Positions 1-8,226 of a DNA stretch of 31,668 bases are shown in pieces. The DNA is from a virus. Position 1 is the stretch's first letter, and every line of letters begins with the position of its first letter. The notes under the pieces are model-generated. The model was not told where the DNA came from. It ran no database searches and worked only from the letters and a program-made list of their open reading frames with translations. Location of the stretch: IMG/VR virus record IMGVR_UViG_3300045930_000011, positions 1 to 31,668 of that record. One strand, given 5' to 3'. A program made the translations under genes and the position numbers.

Positions 1-62
1 GTCGAAATTTTGTGCGCGCGAGTTTGAAAACGGCTAGGGGTGCCACTAAACGCGGTGAGTAC

Positions 63-344
63 ATGATCAAAGCGCTGAAACAATGGTGGCACTCTCGATA
101 CTTACGCGCTAAGCGGAAGGCCGCGGAGCGAACCGGCGGCCAGTATTACGGCTCCGGTGGAACCATTCACCAGACCGGCCATGTCGACGTAGAGACAGAG
201 AACGGACAAGTCGTCGCTGTCTGGTTTAGGTGCTGTCCGCTCCCCTTTGAGCAGAGCGAAGTTAATCCGTCGCGAGCTGAAGATATGCGGAGAATGTATC
301 CGCGACCATATCGTCTGGTCGGCGTCGAGACGAAGGCGGAATGA
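63..344 (+). CDS. Small conserved phage protein, function unknown
   Basis: A 93-residue basic protein. I chose the ATG at 63 because GGTGAG lies just upstream at 54-59. A GTG at 12 would add 17 residues but has no visible ribosome site. The N-terminus is Lys/Arg-rich. The C-terminal half contains WFRCCPLPF followed by RAEDMRRMY, a pattern I recall from small phage proteins of unknown role. No catalytic motif is visible. It opens the late block just before the terminase genes, and its stop overlaps the next start (ATGA at 341-344). The function is not assigned. Confidence 0.6.
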   Translation: MIKALKQWWHSRYLRAKRKAAERTGGQYYGSGGTIHQTGHVDVETENGQVVAVWFRCCPLPFEQSEVNPSRAEDMRRMYPRPYRLVGVETKAE

Positions 345-532
345 TGCGAAAAGCGGGGCCCGGCGAGCTTGTGATGGCCAAAGTTATCAGCCCGGATGGC
401 AAGACGCGGTTACTCCTACAGATCGAGGACCTGGAGCAGATCCCGCTTGCACATATGGAGTTAACGAAGGCAGAAGCCGAATTACTCCAGGAAAATCTAG
501 CCTCGGCAATCCGAAAGATCTGGGGGGAATAA
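341..532 (+). CDS. Small hypothetical protein between leader gene and terminase
   Basis: A 63-residue protein whose ATG overlaps the preceding stop by four bases. A second in-frame ATG at 374 is a possible alternative start. The sequence is acidic and mostly helical after a short beta-like stretch (residues 12-30), with Leu/Ala-rich helix residues 38-60. Its TAA shares a base with the ATG of the terminase small subunit (TAATG at 530-534), so it is probably translationally coupled to packaging genes. I do not recognise the family. Confidence 0.55.
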   Translation: MMRKAGPGELVMAKVISPDGKTRLLLQIEDLEQIPLAHMELTKAEAELLQENLASAIRKIWGE

Positions 533-1020
533 TGGGAACGCGAGGACCAGTCCGACAGTCGAGGGACCTCCAGGCGGTGAAGGGCAACCCGCGGAAGCAG
601 AAGCAGGGGCCGCCACCGGCGAAGCTCGAGGCCGGCGTCCCGGTCATGCCGAAGACGCTGTCGAAGGAAGCAAAAAAGCAATGGGAGGAGCTGTCACCGG
701 CTCTGGTGGCGGCAGGTTTACTGACCCCCCTCGACGGAGTTCTCTTCGCCGAATTGTGCGAAGCGGGCGGTCGCGTCGCGGAGCTTCGAGCCTATATCAA
801 GCGGTACGGCCGGCACATTCAAAACCGGAACCGGACGAAGACGCTCCGCTCGGAGGTCAAGGAACTCCGCGAGGAACTGAAGCAGTATCAGAAGCTCTCC
901 GATCTATTCTGCTTGACACCGACAGCCCGCGCGCGTCTTAATGTTGTCGTGAAACAGCCCAGGACAGCCGATGACGACCGAAGTCGCGAAAAGTTCTCAA
1001 TTTTACATCCAGGGGCTTGA
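532..1020 (+). CDS. terS: Terminase small subunit, P27-like
   Basis: A 162-residue protein. The N-terminus MGTRGPVRQ is typical of P27-family (Terminase_4) small subunits, which recognise packaging sites and recruit the large subunit. After a basic, Pro-rich leader (residues 1-45) there is a helical region of the kind that holds the oligomerisation core (LSKEAKKQWEEL, LDGVLFAELCEAGGRVAEL), then a charged helix (SEVKELREELKQYQKL). The C-terminal LTPTARARLNV motif is also characteristic of the family. The start at 532 overlaps the previous TAA and has a G-rich tract upstream. Its 3' end overlaps the large-subunit gene by 50 bases. Assignment rests on N-terminal and C-terminal family motifs plus position. 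Confidence 0.88.
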   Translation: MGTRGPVRQSRDLQAVKGNPRKQKQGPPPAKLEAGVPVMPKTLSKEAKKQWEELSPALVAAGLLTPLDGVLFAELCEAGGRVAELRAYIKRYGRHIQNRNRTKTLRSEVKELREELKQYQKLSDLFCLTPTARARLNVVVKQPRTADDDRSREKFSILHPGA

Positions 1021-2665
1021 AACATACGAACTCCGGAAGGCTCACTCTCTCAAGCTCCGCGAGTTCTATTACAAACCGGAAGAGGCCGAGCGCTGGGTTA
1101 AGTGGTTCGAGCGCTTCCTGACGCATACACAAGGGGAGACGGTCGGAGAGCCGCTCCTCCTGGCTCGGTGGCAGAAGCGAGTCATCCGGAAGCTCTTCGG
1201 CTGGCGTCGCGTGAAGGACGACACGCGAAGGTATAAGACGGTCTTCTGGTACATTCCCAGGAAGAATGGGAAGACTTTGTTGATGGCAGGGATCGCGCTC
1301 GGGCTGATCGCGATCGACGGACAGAAGCGCGCGTCGGTTTACGTGGCGGCGGCGACAGAGAAGCAGGCCGGCGAACTCTTCGGGATGGCTCGCGACATGA
1401 TCAAGCAGAACGAGGATCTCTCGGAGATGTTCGAGATCGTCGAGTCGACTAACACGATAGTTCATAAGGAGAGCGAGTCCTTCCTCCAGGTGCTCACCAG
1501 CACACCGAAGGGTAAGGCCGGCTCGAATCCATATGCCGGCATCATCGACGAGTATCAGGATCAGCCTAACGTGAAGCTCCGGAACGTCATCAGAACGGGG
1601 ATGGTCGCGCGTAAAGAGCACTTGATGATCTACATTTTGACCGCGGGAGACGACAAGTTCAAACCGTGGTTTTATGAGCTTCAAAAAGCGAAGAAGATCC
1701 GGAAGAAGATCATCAGGAACGAGAGCTATCTTCCGCTGATCTTCGAGGCAGACCTGGACCGCTTCGAGTGGGATTCGATGGAAGCGGCGCAGCAGGCTAA
1801 TCCTGGATTCGGGATCTCTGTGCTCGAGGAGAACCTCCAGGAGCTAATCGAAGATGCGCGACTATCGGAAGCGGATAAGAAAGCGTATCTACAATATAAC
1901 CTCAATGTCACCACTCAGCGCGAAGCGAGATATATAAAGGAGAAGGACTGGTCTAAGTGCTTCGAGGATTACACCGAAGACGACCTCGCGGGGCTGCCGT
2001 GCTTCGGCGGGATGGACCTCGCGAAGGTCTCCGATCTCTGCGCGCTTGGATTAATTTTTCCATTTTACCGATGGGAGGAGCGGCTTCGTCCGGACGGAAA
2101 GGGGATGGAAGTGGTGACGCTCGTCCGTTACAAGACGCTCGGCTGGACCTGGCTCCCGGAGGATGCGATCGAGCATGGCGAGATGGAAGGTTATCCATAT
2201 CTCGACTGGAAGGCGAAGAAGTTCGTCGAGGTCACTCGCGGCAATTGCACTGATTACGGGGTTATCCGGAATCGCATCGTCGAGCTGGGGAAGAAGTTCA
2301 AGATCCAGCAGCTCGGTTATGACCCGTATCTCGCGACGGAGATCGTCCAGAACTTGCAGGACGACGACGGCTTTAAGATGGTCGAAGTCCGACAAGGATC
2401 ACTGACGATGTCACCGGCGGTGTACCGCTTCGAGCATCTGGTCTTAAGTCAAGAAATTCGCCATAATAACCACGAGATCATGAACTGGCACGTCTATAAC
2501 GCGGTCGTTATAGAGGAGAAGAAAAACTTGCGAAGTGTAAGCAAAGAAGCGAACGAAGAGAAGATCGACTTACTTACGTCGCAACTGATCGCGCTGAAAT
2601 TGGCAATGGTGGCACCGAAGCCTAAACGGAGCATTTACGAAGATCGCGGTCTGCTGTCAGCCTAG
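971..2665 (+). CDS. terL: Terminase large subunit (packaging ATPase-nuclease)
   Basis: A 564-residue Terminase_1-type large subunit that translocates DNA into the prohead and cuts it. The ATPase shows a Walker A variant PRKNGKT (residues 96-102) and Walker B IIDEYQ with D193/E194. The C-terminal RNase H-like nuclease shows GGMDLAKVSDL (D349) and GYDPYLA (D451), both expected metal-binding Asp positions. The upstream motif LLLARWQKRVIRKLFGW is typical of the family. Length is in the usual range. The ATG at 971 lies inside terS and has AGGA at 961-964, so the two genes are likely translated in tandem. The portal gene starts 11 bases after its stop. Confidence 0.96.
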   Translation: MTTEVAKSSQFYIQGLETYELRKAHSLKLREFYYKPEEAERWVKWFERFLTHTQGETVGEPLLLARWQKRVIRKLFGWRRVKDDTRRYKTVFWYIPRKNGKTLLMAGIALGLIAIDGQKRASVYVAAATEKQAGELFGMARDMIKQNEDLSEMFEIVESTNTIVHKESESFLQVLTSTPKGKAGSNPYAGIIDEYQDQPNVKLRNVIRTGMVARKEHLMIYILTAGDDKFKPWFYELQKAKKIRKKIIRNESYLPLIFEADLDRFEWDSMEAAQQANPGFGISVLEENLQELIEDARLSEADKKAYLQYNLNVTTQREARYIKEKDWSKCFEDYTEDDLAGLPCFGGMDLAKVSDLCALGLIFPFYRWEERLRPDGKGMEVVTLVRYKTLGWTWLPEDAIEHGEMEGYPYLDWKAKKFVEVTRGNCTDYGVIRNRIVELGKKFKIQQLGYDPYLATEIVQNLQDDDGFKMVEVRQGSLTMSPAVYRFEHLVLSQEIRHNNHEIMNWHVYNAVVIEEKKNLRSVSKEANEEKIDLLTSQLIALKLAMVAPKPKRSIYEDRGLLSA

Positions 2666-2676
2666 AAGGGTCAAGG

Positions 2677-4416
2677 ATGATTAAATTTTTTCAGGCGCTC
2701 CTTAAACCCTTTCAGCGACGAAGCTCTCTCTCTAATCCTGACGGCTGGTTTATCAACATGGCGGGCGGTCAGCCGACATTCACGGGACGGCCCGTCACTG
2801 CCGCGACGGCGATGCAGTCGATCGCGGTTTATGCCTGCGTGAAGATTCTCGCGGAGTCGGTCGCGTCGTCGCCGCTCTTCGTCTACAAGCGCATCGGAGC
2901 AGGGAAGGAGAAGGCCCGCAACTTCTACCTTTACCCGGTGCTCCATGGTTCGCCGAATGATCAGCAGACCTCGTATGAGTTTAAGAGCCTGGTGATAGCT
3001 CATTGGGCGCTCAGGGGTAATCACTACTCAGAGAAGTTAATGGACCAGGGAGGTCGCGTCCGCGGGCTGTCTCCGCTCGATCCGGATCGCATGTCGATCA
3101 AGTGGGGTCCGGGCGGCGATCTGATTTACGAGTATCGCTTCCGGAACGGCGGGCAGAAGGAATTCACTCCTGACCAGATCTTCCACTTCCGCGGGCTGTC
3201 GACCGATGGCATATGCGGACTGAGTCCGATCGCTCAATTCCGGCAGGCCATCGGCGTCGCTCAGGCTCAAGAGGAATATGCCGGCCGAATGTATGGGAAC
3301 GGGATGCGCCCGAGCGGTGTCTTCGAGCATCCCGAAGTCATGTCCCAGGAAGCGCACGAGCGTCTTCAAGAGTCGATTAAGGAGCGATACGTCGGGCTCG
3401 AGAATGCTGGTAATCCGGTCATTCTTGAAGAGGGCATGAAGTGGCATTCGATCAGTATGACTGCTGAGGATGCTCAATTCCTGGAGAGCCGGAACTTCCA
3501 GGTCGCGGAGATCGCGCGGATCTTCCGCATCCCGCTCCATATGCTAAACGAGCTTACTCATGCGACCTTCAGCAATGTCGAGCACTTAGGGATCGACTTC
3601 GTCGTCCATACGCTTCGACCGATCCTCGTCTCCCTGGAGGAGAGTCTCGCCTTCCAGCTCTTAACACCGGCAGAGCGAGAAGACTATTCGATAGAGTTCC
3701 TGGTCGACGCACTGCTTCGGGGGGATACAGAGAGTAGATTCAAGGCATATTCGATAGCGAGAGTTAATGGATGGATGTCTGCGAACGAGATCCGAGAGAG
3801 GGAGAATATGAACCCGCTCCCTCCGGAAGTCGGCGACGTCTACCTGACGCCGGTCAATATGGCACCGGCTGATCAGCAGACGGACCAGGGCGACGGGAAG
3901 AAGCCGGCACCGCCCGAACCGAAGCCGAAGCGCTTCCTCGAGTTCGATCACTCCGGATACATTGTCGAGGGATCGCCGCTCCATTCGGCCCTGGACATTC
4001 TCCTCCGCGATGCCTTTCACCGGATGATCACGAAGGAGATCAAGGCCATCGACGCGAAGATCCGGAAGGTCGCGCAGGACGGATCCGTCGACGATATGCA
4101 AGCCTGGTTATTAGACTTCTATGCTGAGCAGAGGTCGTATTACCTGAAGACGGTCGGACCGACCGTCACCGCGATAAGCGATCTGGTAGGCGACGAATGC
4201 GAGCCGATAGACCTCGACTCATGGGCGGATGCATATATCACGAAGCATCGGAGAGCGATCGAGAGCGCGCTCCGCAGGGGAGACGGATCAGAGATACTCC
4301 GGGATTGGGCGGGGACAGCGATCCAGTGGAAGACCGGCGGGGATGCGCGCGAAGCGGTCCAGACCGCGAGACTCATGGTCAGGGAAAGGAGCAAGGACAA
4401 TGAACGAAAAAATTGA
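2677..4416 (+). CDS. Portal protein, HK97 type, with long C-terminal extension
   Basis: A 579-residue portal that forms the dodecameric DNA gate at one capsid vertex. The core (about residues 25-400) carries family features: TAATAMQSIAVYACVKILAE, a YEFKSLVIAHWALRGNHYS segment, and the clip/stem region EIARIFRIPLHML followed by LRPILVSLEESL. After a Pro-rich linker (about residues 395-415) comes a roughly 160-residue helical, charged extension not needed for the core fold. Similar extensions occur in some HK97-type portals, with unclear role. The gene follows terL after 11 bases, and its 3' end overlaps the protease gene by 17 bases. Confidence 0.94.
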   Translation: MIKFFQALLKPFQRRSSLSNPDGWFINMAGGQPTFTGRPVTAATAMQSIAVYACVKILAESVASSPLFVYKRIGAGKEKARNFYLYPVLHGSPNDQQTSYEFKSLVIAHWALRGNHYSEKLMDQGGRVRGLSPLDPDRMSIKWGPGGDLIYEYRFRNGGQKEFTPDQIFHFRGLSTDGICGLSPIAQFRQAIGVAQAQEEYAGRMYGNGMRPSGVFEHPEVMSQEAHERLQESIKERYVGLENAGNPVILEEGMKWHSISMTAEDAQFLESRNFQVAEIARIFRIPLHMLNELTHATFSNVEHLGIDFVVHTLRPILVSLEESLAFQLLTPAEREDYSIEFLVDALLRGDTESRFKAYSIARVNGWMSANEIRERENMNPLPPEVGDVYLTPVNMAPADQQTDQGDGKKPAPPEPKPKRFLEFDHSGYIVEGSPLHSALDILLRDAFHRMITKEIKAIDAKIRKVAQDGSVDDMQAWLLDFYAEQRSYYLKTVGPTVTAISDLVGDECEPIDLDSWADAYITKHRRAIESALRRGDGSEILRDWAGTAIQWKTGGDAREAVQTARLMVRERSKDNERKN

Positions 4417-5023
4417 GCGCCGCTACATGCCGGCGGCCGAGCTTCGAATCGAAGAGGTCGAAGAGAACGGGACGAAGAAGAAGAAGATCGCCGGATACGC
4501 TTCGGTGTTTAACTCCCCGAGCGTCGACCTGGGCGGCTTCCGCGAGATCGTCAAGCCTGGTGCCTTCGACCGCAACTTCGGACCGAACGGGCCGACGGCC
4601 GACGTCCGAGCCCTGGTCGATCACGATCCCAGTAAGATCCTCGGAAGGACGAAGTCGGGAACGCTGTCCCTGAGCGTCAGATCGAAGGGCCTTTATGTGG
4701 AGATCGATCCTCCAGACACTCAAGTCGCGCGAGATTTAATGAAAACGATCGAACGCGGTGACGTCGACGCGATGTCCTTCGGCTTCCGGACGCATGGCGA
4801 CAAGTGGGGAAAGAAGGACGGGGAGACGATTCGGGAGCTTACAGACGTTGAACTCTTCGACGTCTCGGCGGTGACATTCCCAGCTTACCCGGATACACAA
4901 GTCGCACTTAGATCACTTGATCTATTCCAGAAGGAAAATCCAGAAGATCCGGCACCGCAGGCACCAGAGCCAGGCGTCCAGGTTTCAGTCCGTCGTCGTC
5001 AGCTCGATCTCCTCGACGCTTGA
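4400..5023 (+). CDS. Prohead protease, HK97 (S78/U35) family
   Basis: A 207-residue serine protease that cleaves capsid scaffold (delta) domains during maturation. The family features are GYASVFNSPS near residues 32-41, FREIVKPGAF, catalytic His in LVDHDPSKILGRT (H75) and catalytic Ser in DAMSFGF (S126), then ELFDVSAVTFPAYP. I take the ATG at 4400, with AGGA/AAGGA upstream and 17 bases of overlap with the portal. The open frame continues upstream but only as an extra-frame shadow of the portal. The C-terminal 25 residues are Pro/Glu-rich and basic. A 220-base noncoding gap separates it from its capsid substrate gene. Confidence 0.95.
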   Translation: MNEKIERRYMPAAELRIEEVEENGTKKKKIAGYASVFNSPSVDLGGFREIVKPGAFDRNFGPNGPTADVRALVDHDPSKILGRTKSGTLSLSVRSKGLYVEIDPPDTQVARDLMKTIERGDVDAMSFGFRTHGDKWGKKDGETIRELTDVELFDVSAVTFPAYPDTQVALRSLDLFQKENPEDPAPQAPEPGVQVSVRRRQLDLLDA

Positions 5024-5141
5024 CACTCTGAAAAATGTCCGGTAATCTTCGGGTCATAAATTCGGCGACGCCGAGGTATCCGGAGCCAGAGTAGCTGCCC
5101 TGCCGAAAGCGTCAAACAACCCGCCCGACTAGCAGAGTTTT

Positions 5142-5195
5142 AGTCGCGAAGTTGCAAACAAACCGTTTATTCGGTATGTGCAACTCGCGACTTTT
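5142..5195 (+). terminator. Large hairpin upstream of the capsid gene, possible terminator or attenuator
   Basis: Arms AGTCGCGAAGTTGCA (5142-5156) and TGCAACTCGCGACT (5179-5192) pair over 14 base pairs with one bulged A. A smaller ACCG/CGGT stem lies in the loop (5162-5165 with 5172-5175). TTTT follows directly at 5192-5195. The rest of the 5024-5243 gap holds no convincing ORF; the longest ATG frame I found there is 19 codons. CGGTATG at 5172-5178 can alternatively pair with CATACCG at 5213-5219, and a second GCGACT at 5205-5210 could compete for the left arm. The element may end, attenuate or process the transcript between the low-copy protease and high-copy capsid genes (inference). Confidence 0.45.
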
Positions 5196-5243
5196 GATAT
5201 TTAAGCGACTGCCATACCGCACACCAAAATAAGGGGTGTACAG

Positions 5244-6530
5244 ATGGAAGGATCAGCGCAGGAATTACGACAGGAGCGGGCCCAGGTTTGCGAGCAGCTC
5301 CGCACGCTTAACGACACCGTCGAAGCGCGCGGCGACGGATACACGGGCGAAGAAGACGCGAATTATAAGAAGCTCTTCGCAAAGCAAGAAGAATTGAAGT
5401 CCGAGATCGAGAAGATCGAGACCCGGAAGCAGGCGGACGATCAGCGTAAGTCGGATCTCGCGGCTCTTACTGGCGAGATGGCGAAAGTTAATCCTCCGTC
5501 CGAGCGACTCGGTCCGAATGGTGGACAGAAGGCAGCGCTCGATCCTAACGAGTCCCGATCGGCGCGCGCTCGCAAGTCCGACGAATATCGCGACCAGTGG
5601 AGACACTGGCTATTGACGGGCGCCGGGCAGCCCGAGCTTGAGGAGCGGTCTTTCCAAGCCGACCTGGGAACGCAGGCCGGTTATCTGGTCATGCCGATGG
5701 AGACAGCCAATCAGCTCATTAAGTTTATCGACGATAACACCTACATTCGGCAGCTCGCGACGAAGTTCACGGTCGAGCGCGCGGTCTCCCTGGGCGCTCC
5801 TCAGTTAACGACCGATCCAGCCGATTCCGACTGGACGACAGAGCTGGCGACGGGCTCGGAAGATACGGCGATGGACGTCGGGCTCCGTGAGTTGATTCCT
5901 CACCCATGCGCGAAGCAGTTCAACATCTCGAACAAATTGCTCCGCATGGCAGCCATGAACGTCGAGCAATTCGTCCTCCAGCGTCTCGCCTATAAGTTGG
6001 CGATAACGCATGAGAAGGCATTCCTTCTCGGAAGCGGCGCTCAGCAACCGCTTGGAGTCTTCACGGCGTCAAGCAACGGCATCCCGACATCGCGCGACGT
6101 CTCGACCGGCAACTCGACGACAGAGCCCCAGTTCGACGGCTTGATAGCTTGCAAATACGCGATCAAGGACCAATACAGACCGCGGCTCCGCTGGTTATTC
6201 CATCGCAATTGCCTGGAACTTATCGCGAAGAAGAAAGACGGTAATGGCAACTACATCTGGCGGGAATCGGTCCGCGCAGGGGAGCCGGACAGCGTCCTCG
6301 GCATTCCAGTTCTGTCGTCTGAATACGTTCCGAACACATTCACGACCGGGCTGTATGTCGGAATTCTCGGAGACTTCTCCAACTACTGGATCGCCGATGC
6401 GCTGGACTTCCAAGTCCAGAGACTCGTCGAGCTAAACGCGAAGAAGAATCAGACTCTCTTCATAATCAGAGCGGAATCTGACGGCGCTCCCGTTCTTGCG
6501 GAAGCATTCGCCCGCGTCAAGCTGGCGTAA
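5244..6530 (+). CDS. Major capsid protein, HK97 fold
   Basis: A 428-residue HK97-type shell protein. Residues 1-80 form a charged coiled coil (ELRQERAQVCEQL, EELKSEIEKIETRK), the expected delta/scaffold domain removed by the protease, followed by a disordered linker (about 80-130). The mature shell domain starts near the QADLGTQAGYLVMP motif and shows the typical P-loop/A-domain features ISNKLLRMAAMNVEQFV, AFLLGSGAQQPLGVF, and DSVLGIPVLSSEYVP with GDFSNYWIADA. The start has AAGGGG about eight bases upstream. It sits in canonical order after portal and protease. Confidence 0.96.
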   Translation: MEGSAQELRQERAQVCEQLRTLNDTVEARGDGYTGEEDANYKKLFAKQEELKSEIEKIETRKQADDQRKSDLAALTGEMAKVNPPSERLGPNGGQKAALDPNESRSARARKSDEYRDQWRHWLLTGAGQPELEERSFQADLGTQAGYLVMPMETANQLIKFIDDNTYIRQLATKFTVERAVSLGAPQLTTDPADSDWTTELATGSEDTAMDVGLRELIPHPCAKQFNISNKLLRMAAMNVEQFVLQRLAYKLAITHEKAFLLGSGAQQPLGVFTASSNGIPTSRDVSTGNSTTEPQFDGLIACKYAIKDQYRPRLRWLFHRNCLELIAKKKDGNGNYIWRESVRAGEPDSVLGIPVLSSEYVPNTFTTGLYVGILGDFSNYWIADALDFQVQRLVELNAKKNQTLFIIRAESDGAPVLAEAFARVKLA

Positions 6531-6575
6531 TTTCCCCGGTCCGCGATAGCAGCTTAGAACAAGGAGCTAAGACAG

Positions 6576-7022
6576 ATGCCAAATTTAAACCTCTTGAAGG
6601 AGATCAAGGTCACTCGCGTATTGAACGCGGTCGCGGCCGGCACCACGAACCAGACAAGCTCGACGATCGATATGGAGAGCTGGGACGGGGTGATGTTTGT
6701 CGCGTCCTTCGGCACGCTCACAGGTGGCGCGGTGACAAATATCTATGCGCGACAGGGACAGCAGTCGGGCATGGGCGACGCGGCCGACCTCGCGGGGACG
6801 AAGGTATCGATCCCGGACACGGACAGTAACAAGGTCCTGGTCCTCGATGTTTTCAGACCTGCGGAACGATATGTCAACTGCATTGTTGGCAGAGCGACCG
6901 CGAACGCCGTGATCGACGGAGTCGTCGCGATCCAGTATAAGGGTCGCGTAACTCCATCTGTTCAACCGGCCACCGTGTCGGCGAGCAAGCTCTCGGTATC
7001 ACCAGACGAAGGCACGCCATAA
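6576..7022 (+). CDS. Putative virion protein, possible capsid decoration protein
   Basis: A 148-residue protein predicted to be beta-rich, with no catalytic motif. Residues 30-125 alternate hydrophobic strands and Gly/Asp turns (MESWDGVMFVASFGTL, VLVLDVFRPAERYVNCIV). The last 25 residues are a Ser/Thr/Pro tail. It lies directly after the major capsid gene with AAGGAG before its ATG, where decoration or accessory head proteins are often encoded. That role is inferred from position and fold style, not from a recognised domain. A strong hairpin follows its stop. Confidence 0.6.
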   Translation: MPNLNLLKEIKVTRVLNAVAAGTTNQTSSTIDMESWDGVMFVASFGTLTGGAVTNIYARQGQQSGMGDAADLAGTKVSIPDTDSNKVLVLDVFRPAERYVNCIVGRATANAVIDGVVAIQYKGRVTPSVQPATVSASKLSVSPDEGTP

Positions 7023-7027
7023 AACGC

Positions 7028-7073
7028 TCTTCTGGCGGGCTCCGTCGTGGGGACTTCGGAGCCTGCCAGAAGA
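7028..7073 (+). terminator. Strong 17-bp hairpin after the capsid accessory gene
   Basis: TCTTCTGGCGGGCTCCG (7028-7044) pairs with CGGAGCCTGCCAGAAGA (7057-7073) across a 12-base loop, giving 17 pairs with one G-T wobble. It begins six bases after a stop codon. No T-run follows (the next bases are TAAACC), so it fits an mRNA-stabilising 3' structure or partial terminator better than a classical rho-independent terminator. The next gene keeps its own ribosome site, AAAGGAG, further downstream. Confidence 0.55.
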
Positions 7074-7103
7074 TAAACCGACGCAGCAAAGGAGCGATCA
7101 AAC

Positions 7104-7580
7104 ATGCCGGATCTTACGGTTCAGAACAAAAATTATATTAAGCAGGGCGGGAACGATCAGGTCATCGCTTCCGGCGGACGGATTCTCTGTGAATCGGGCG
7201 GTACGATCGAGACTCCCGAGATCGGGAATCAAAATGTCGTGGGATATTCCCCGGTAGTACACCGGGTAACGGTCGCCGACGGCGCAACCGCTGACGTTGA
7301 CACCGTTCTGACTTATAAGACGCGAATCCTCGACGTCTTGGTCATTAAGACCGTGGCAGCCGGCGGCGCGTCGGACACGATCACCGTCAAGAATGCCGGC
7401 AACGCGATAAGCAACGCGATAAGCATCAACATCGCCGACCAGACGACGGCGAGAGCTACCACGATCGATGATGCGAACTACGAGATCGCGGCCGGCGGGA
7501 CGCTGCGCGTTACCAGGACGAAGGTCAGCGGCAATAACGTCGCCTGCGAGGTCGTTATCTACGGGATAAGGGTCGCCTAA
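7104..7580 (+). CDS. Putative beta-rich virion structural protein
   Basis: A 158-residue protein with repeated short beta strands and Gly/Thr/Val-rich composition. An N-terminal QGGNDQVIASGGRIL segment is followed by strands such as VHRVTVADGATADVDTVLTY and TITVKNAGNAISNAISI. It has no signal peptide, membrane segment or enzyme motif. Strong AAAGGAGCGATC precedes the ATG. It lies in the head-accessory cluster between the capsid gene and the head-tail connectors, so a head fibre or decoration role is plausible but not shown. Confidence 0.6.
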   Translation: MPDLTVQNKNYIKQGGNDQVIASGGRILCESGGTIETPEIGNQNVVGYSPVVHRVTVADGATADVDTVLTYKTRILDVLVIKTVAAGGASDTITVKNAGNAISNAISINIADQTTARATTIDDANYEIAAGGTLRVTRTKVSGNNVACEVVIYGIRVA

Positions 7581-7581
7581 C

Positions 7582-7959
7582 ATGCAAGTCCAGAGATACG
7601 ACGTAACAGTAACGACGGATGGATCGGGCAACGCGACAGTCTTCAGCCCGATACTTACCGGGCGGATTATAAACATCATCTACACCGCCGACGGCTCAAC
7701 GCCGTATGCCGGCACGGTCGATTTTACGATCACGCTCGAAGCCACCGGTCAAGGTCTCTGGACAGAGTTAAACATCGCGGGATCGAAGACGGTCTCGCCT
7801 CAGCAACCGACGCATGACCAGGTCGGCGCGGCGGCTCTCTACGCTGCTGGCGGTACGGCGGTCAGAGACTTTGTCTTTGCGGCCAATGACCGCGTCAAGA
7901 TCGCGCTCGCACAGGGCGGCGCGACGACCAAGGGACTCTTTCAGATCATAGTGGGGTAA
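7582..7959 (+). CDS. Conserved phage structural-region protein, function unknown
   Basis: A 125-residue beta-rich protein. The signature YDVTVTTDGSGNATVFSP and the later PTHDQVGAAALYAAGG with NDRVKIALAQGG match a small protein I recall in many phage head regions. To my knowledge its role has not been established. It starts one base after the previous stop, suggesting translational coupling with the other head-accessory genes. No enzyme residues or membrane segments are visible. Confidence 0.62.
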   Translation: MQVQRYDVTVTTDGSGNATVFSPILTGRIINIIYTADGSTPYAGTVDFTITLEATGQGLWTELNIAGSKTVSPQQPTHDQVGAAALYAAGGTAVRDFVFAANDRVKIALAQGGATTKGLFQIIVG

Positions 7960-7961
7960 AT

Positions 7962-8222
7962 ATGAAAGTCCGAATGTTGACGATCCTCGCAAGTCCTGAT
8001 CATCGGTGCGACGCCGGGAAAGAGATCGATCTTCCCGACGACTTCGCTCTAGCGCTTGTCGAGGGCGGCTATGCGATCCGCGTCGATCTGCCGGCAGTCG
8101 AGCCGGTCGCGGAAGAAGCGGAAGACGCGGCCGAGGACGAATTTGGGCTCGTCGAGTCGGCGGCTCTTGAGTCCGAAGAGACGGCCGCTCTTCCACCAAC
8201 GAAGGGCAAGCGGAGGTCATAA
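7962..8222 (+). CDS. Small acidic head-region protein
   Basis: An 86-residue protein. The N-terminal 50 residues follow a pattern common in small phage head-region proteins: a short strand, DAGKEIDLPDDFALALVEGGYAI, then variable sequence. The second half is strongly acidic and ends in a basic tail (KGKRRS). It starts two bases after the preceding gene and carries, near its end, the GGAGGT (8212-8217) that serves the connector gene. The role is unknown. It may be an assembly or connector accessory protein. Confidence 0.55.
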   Translation: MKVRMLTILASPDHRCDAGKEIDLPDDFALALVEGGYAIRVDLPAVEPVAEEAEDAAEDEFGLVESAALESEETAALPPTKGKRRS

Positions 8223-8226
8223 GTGA

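Noticed and set aside
938-1684. Long minus-strand open frame opposite the terminase
   Set aside because: It mirrors the terminase gene, has no family features, and is explained by codon-bias shadowing in GC-rich DNA. The same applies to other minus frames under the structural genes and plus frames under the minus operon.
5152-5180. Possible sigma-70 promoter (TTGCAA, 17-base spacer, TATGTG) before the capsid gene
   Set aside because: The -10 match is poor and both boxes lie inside the hairpin arms, so the sequence is better explained by the stem.
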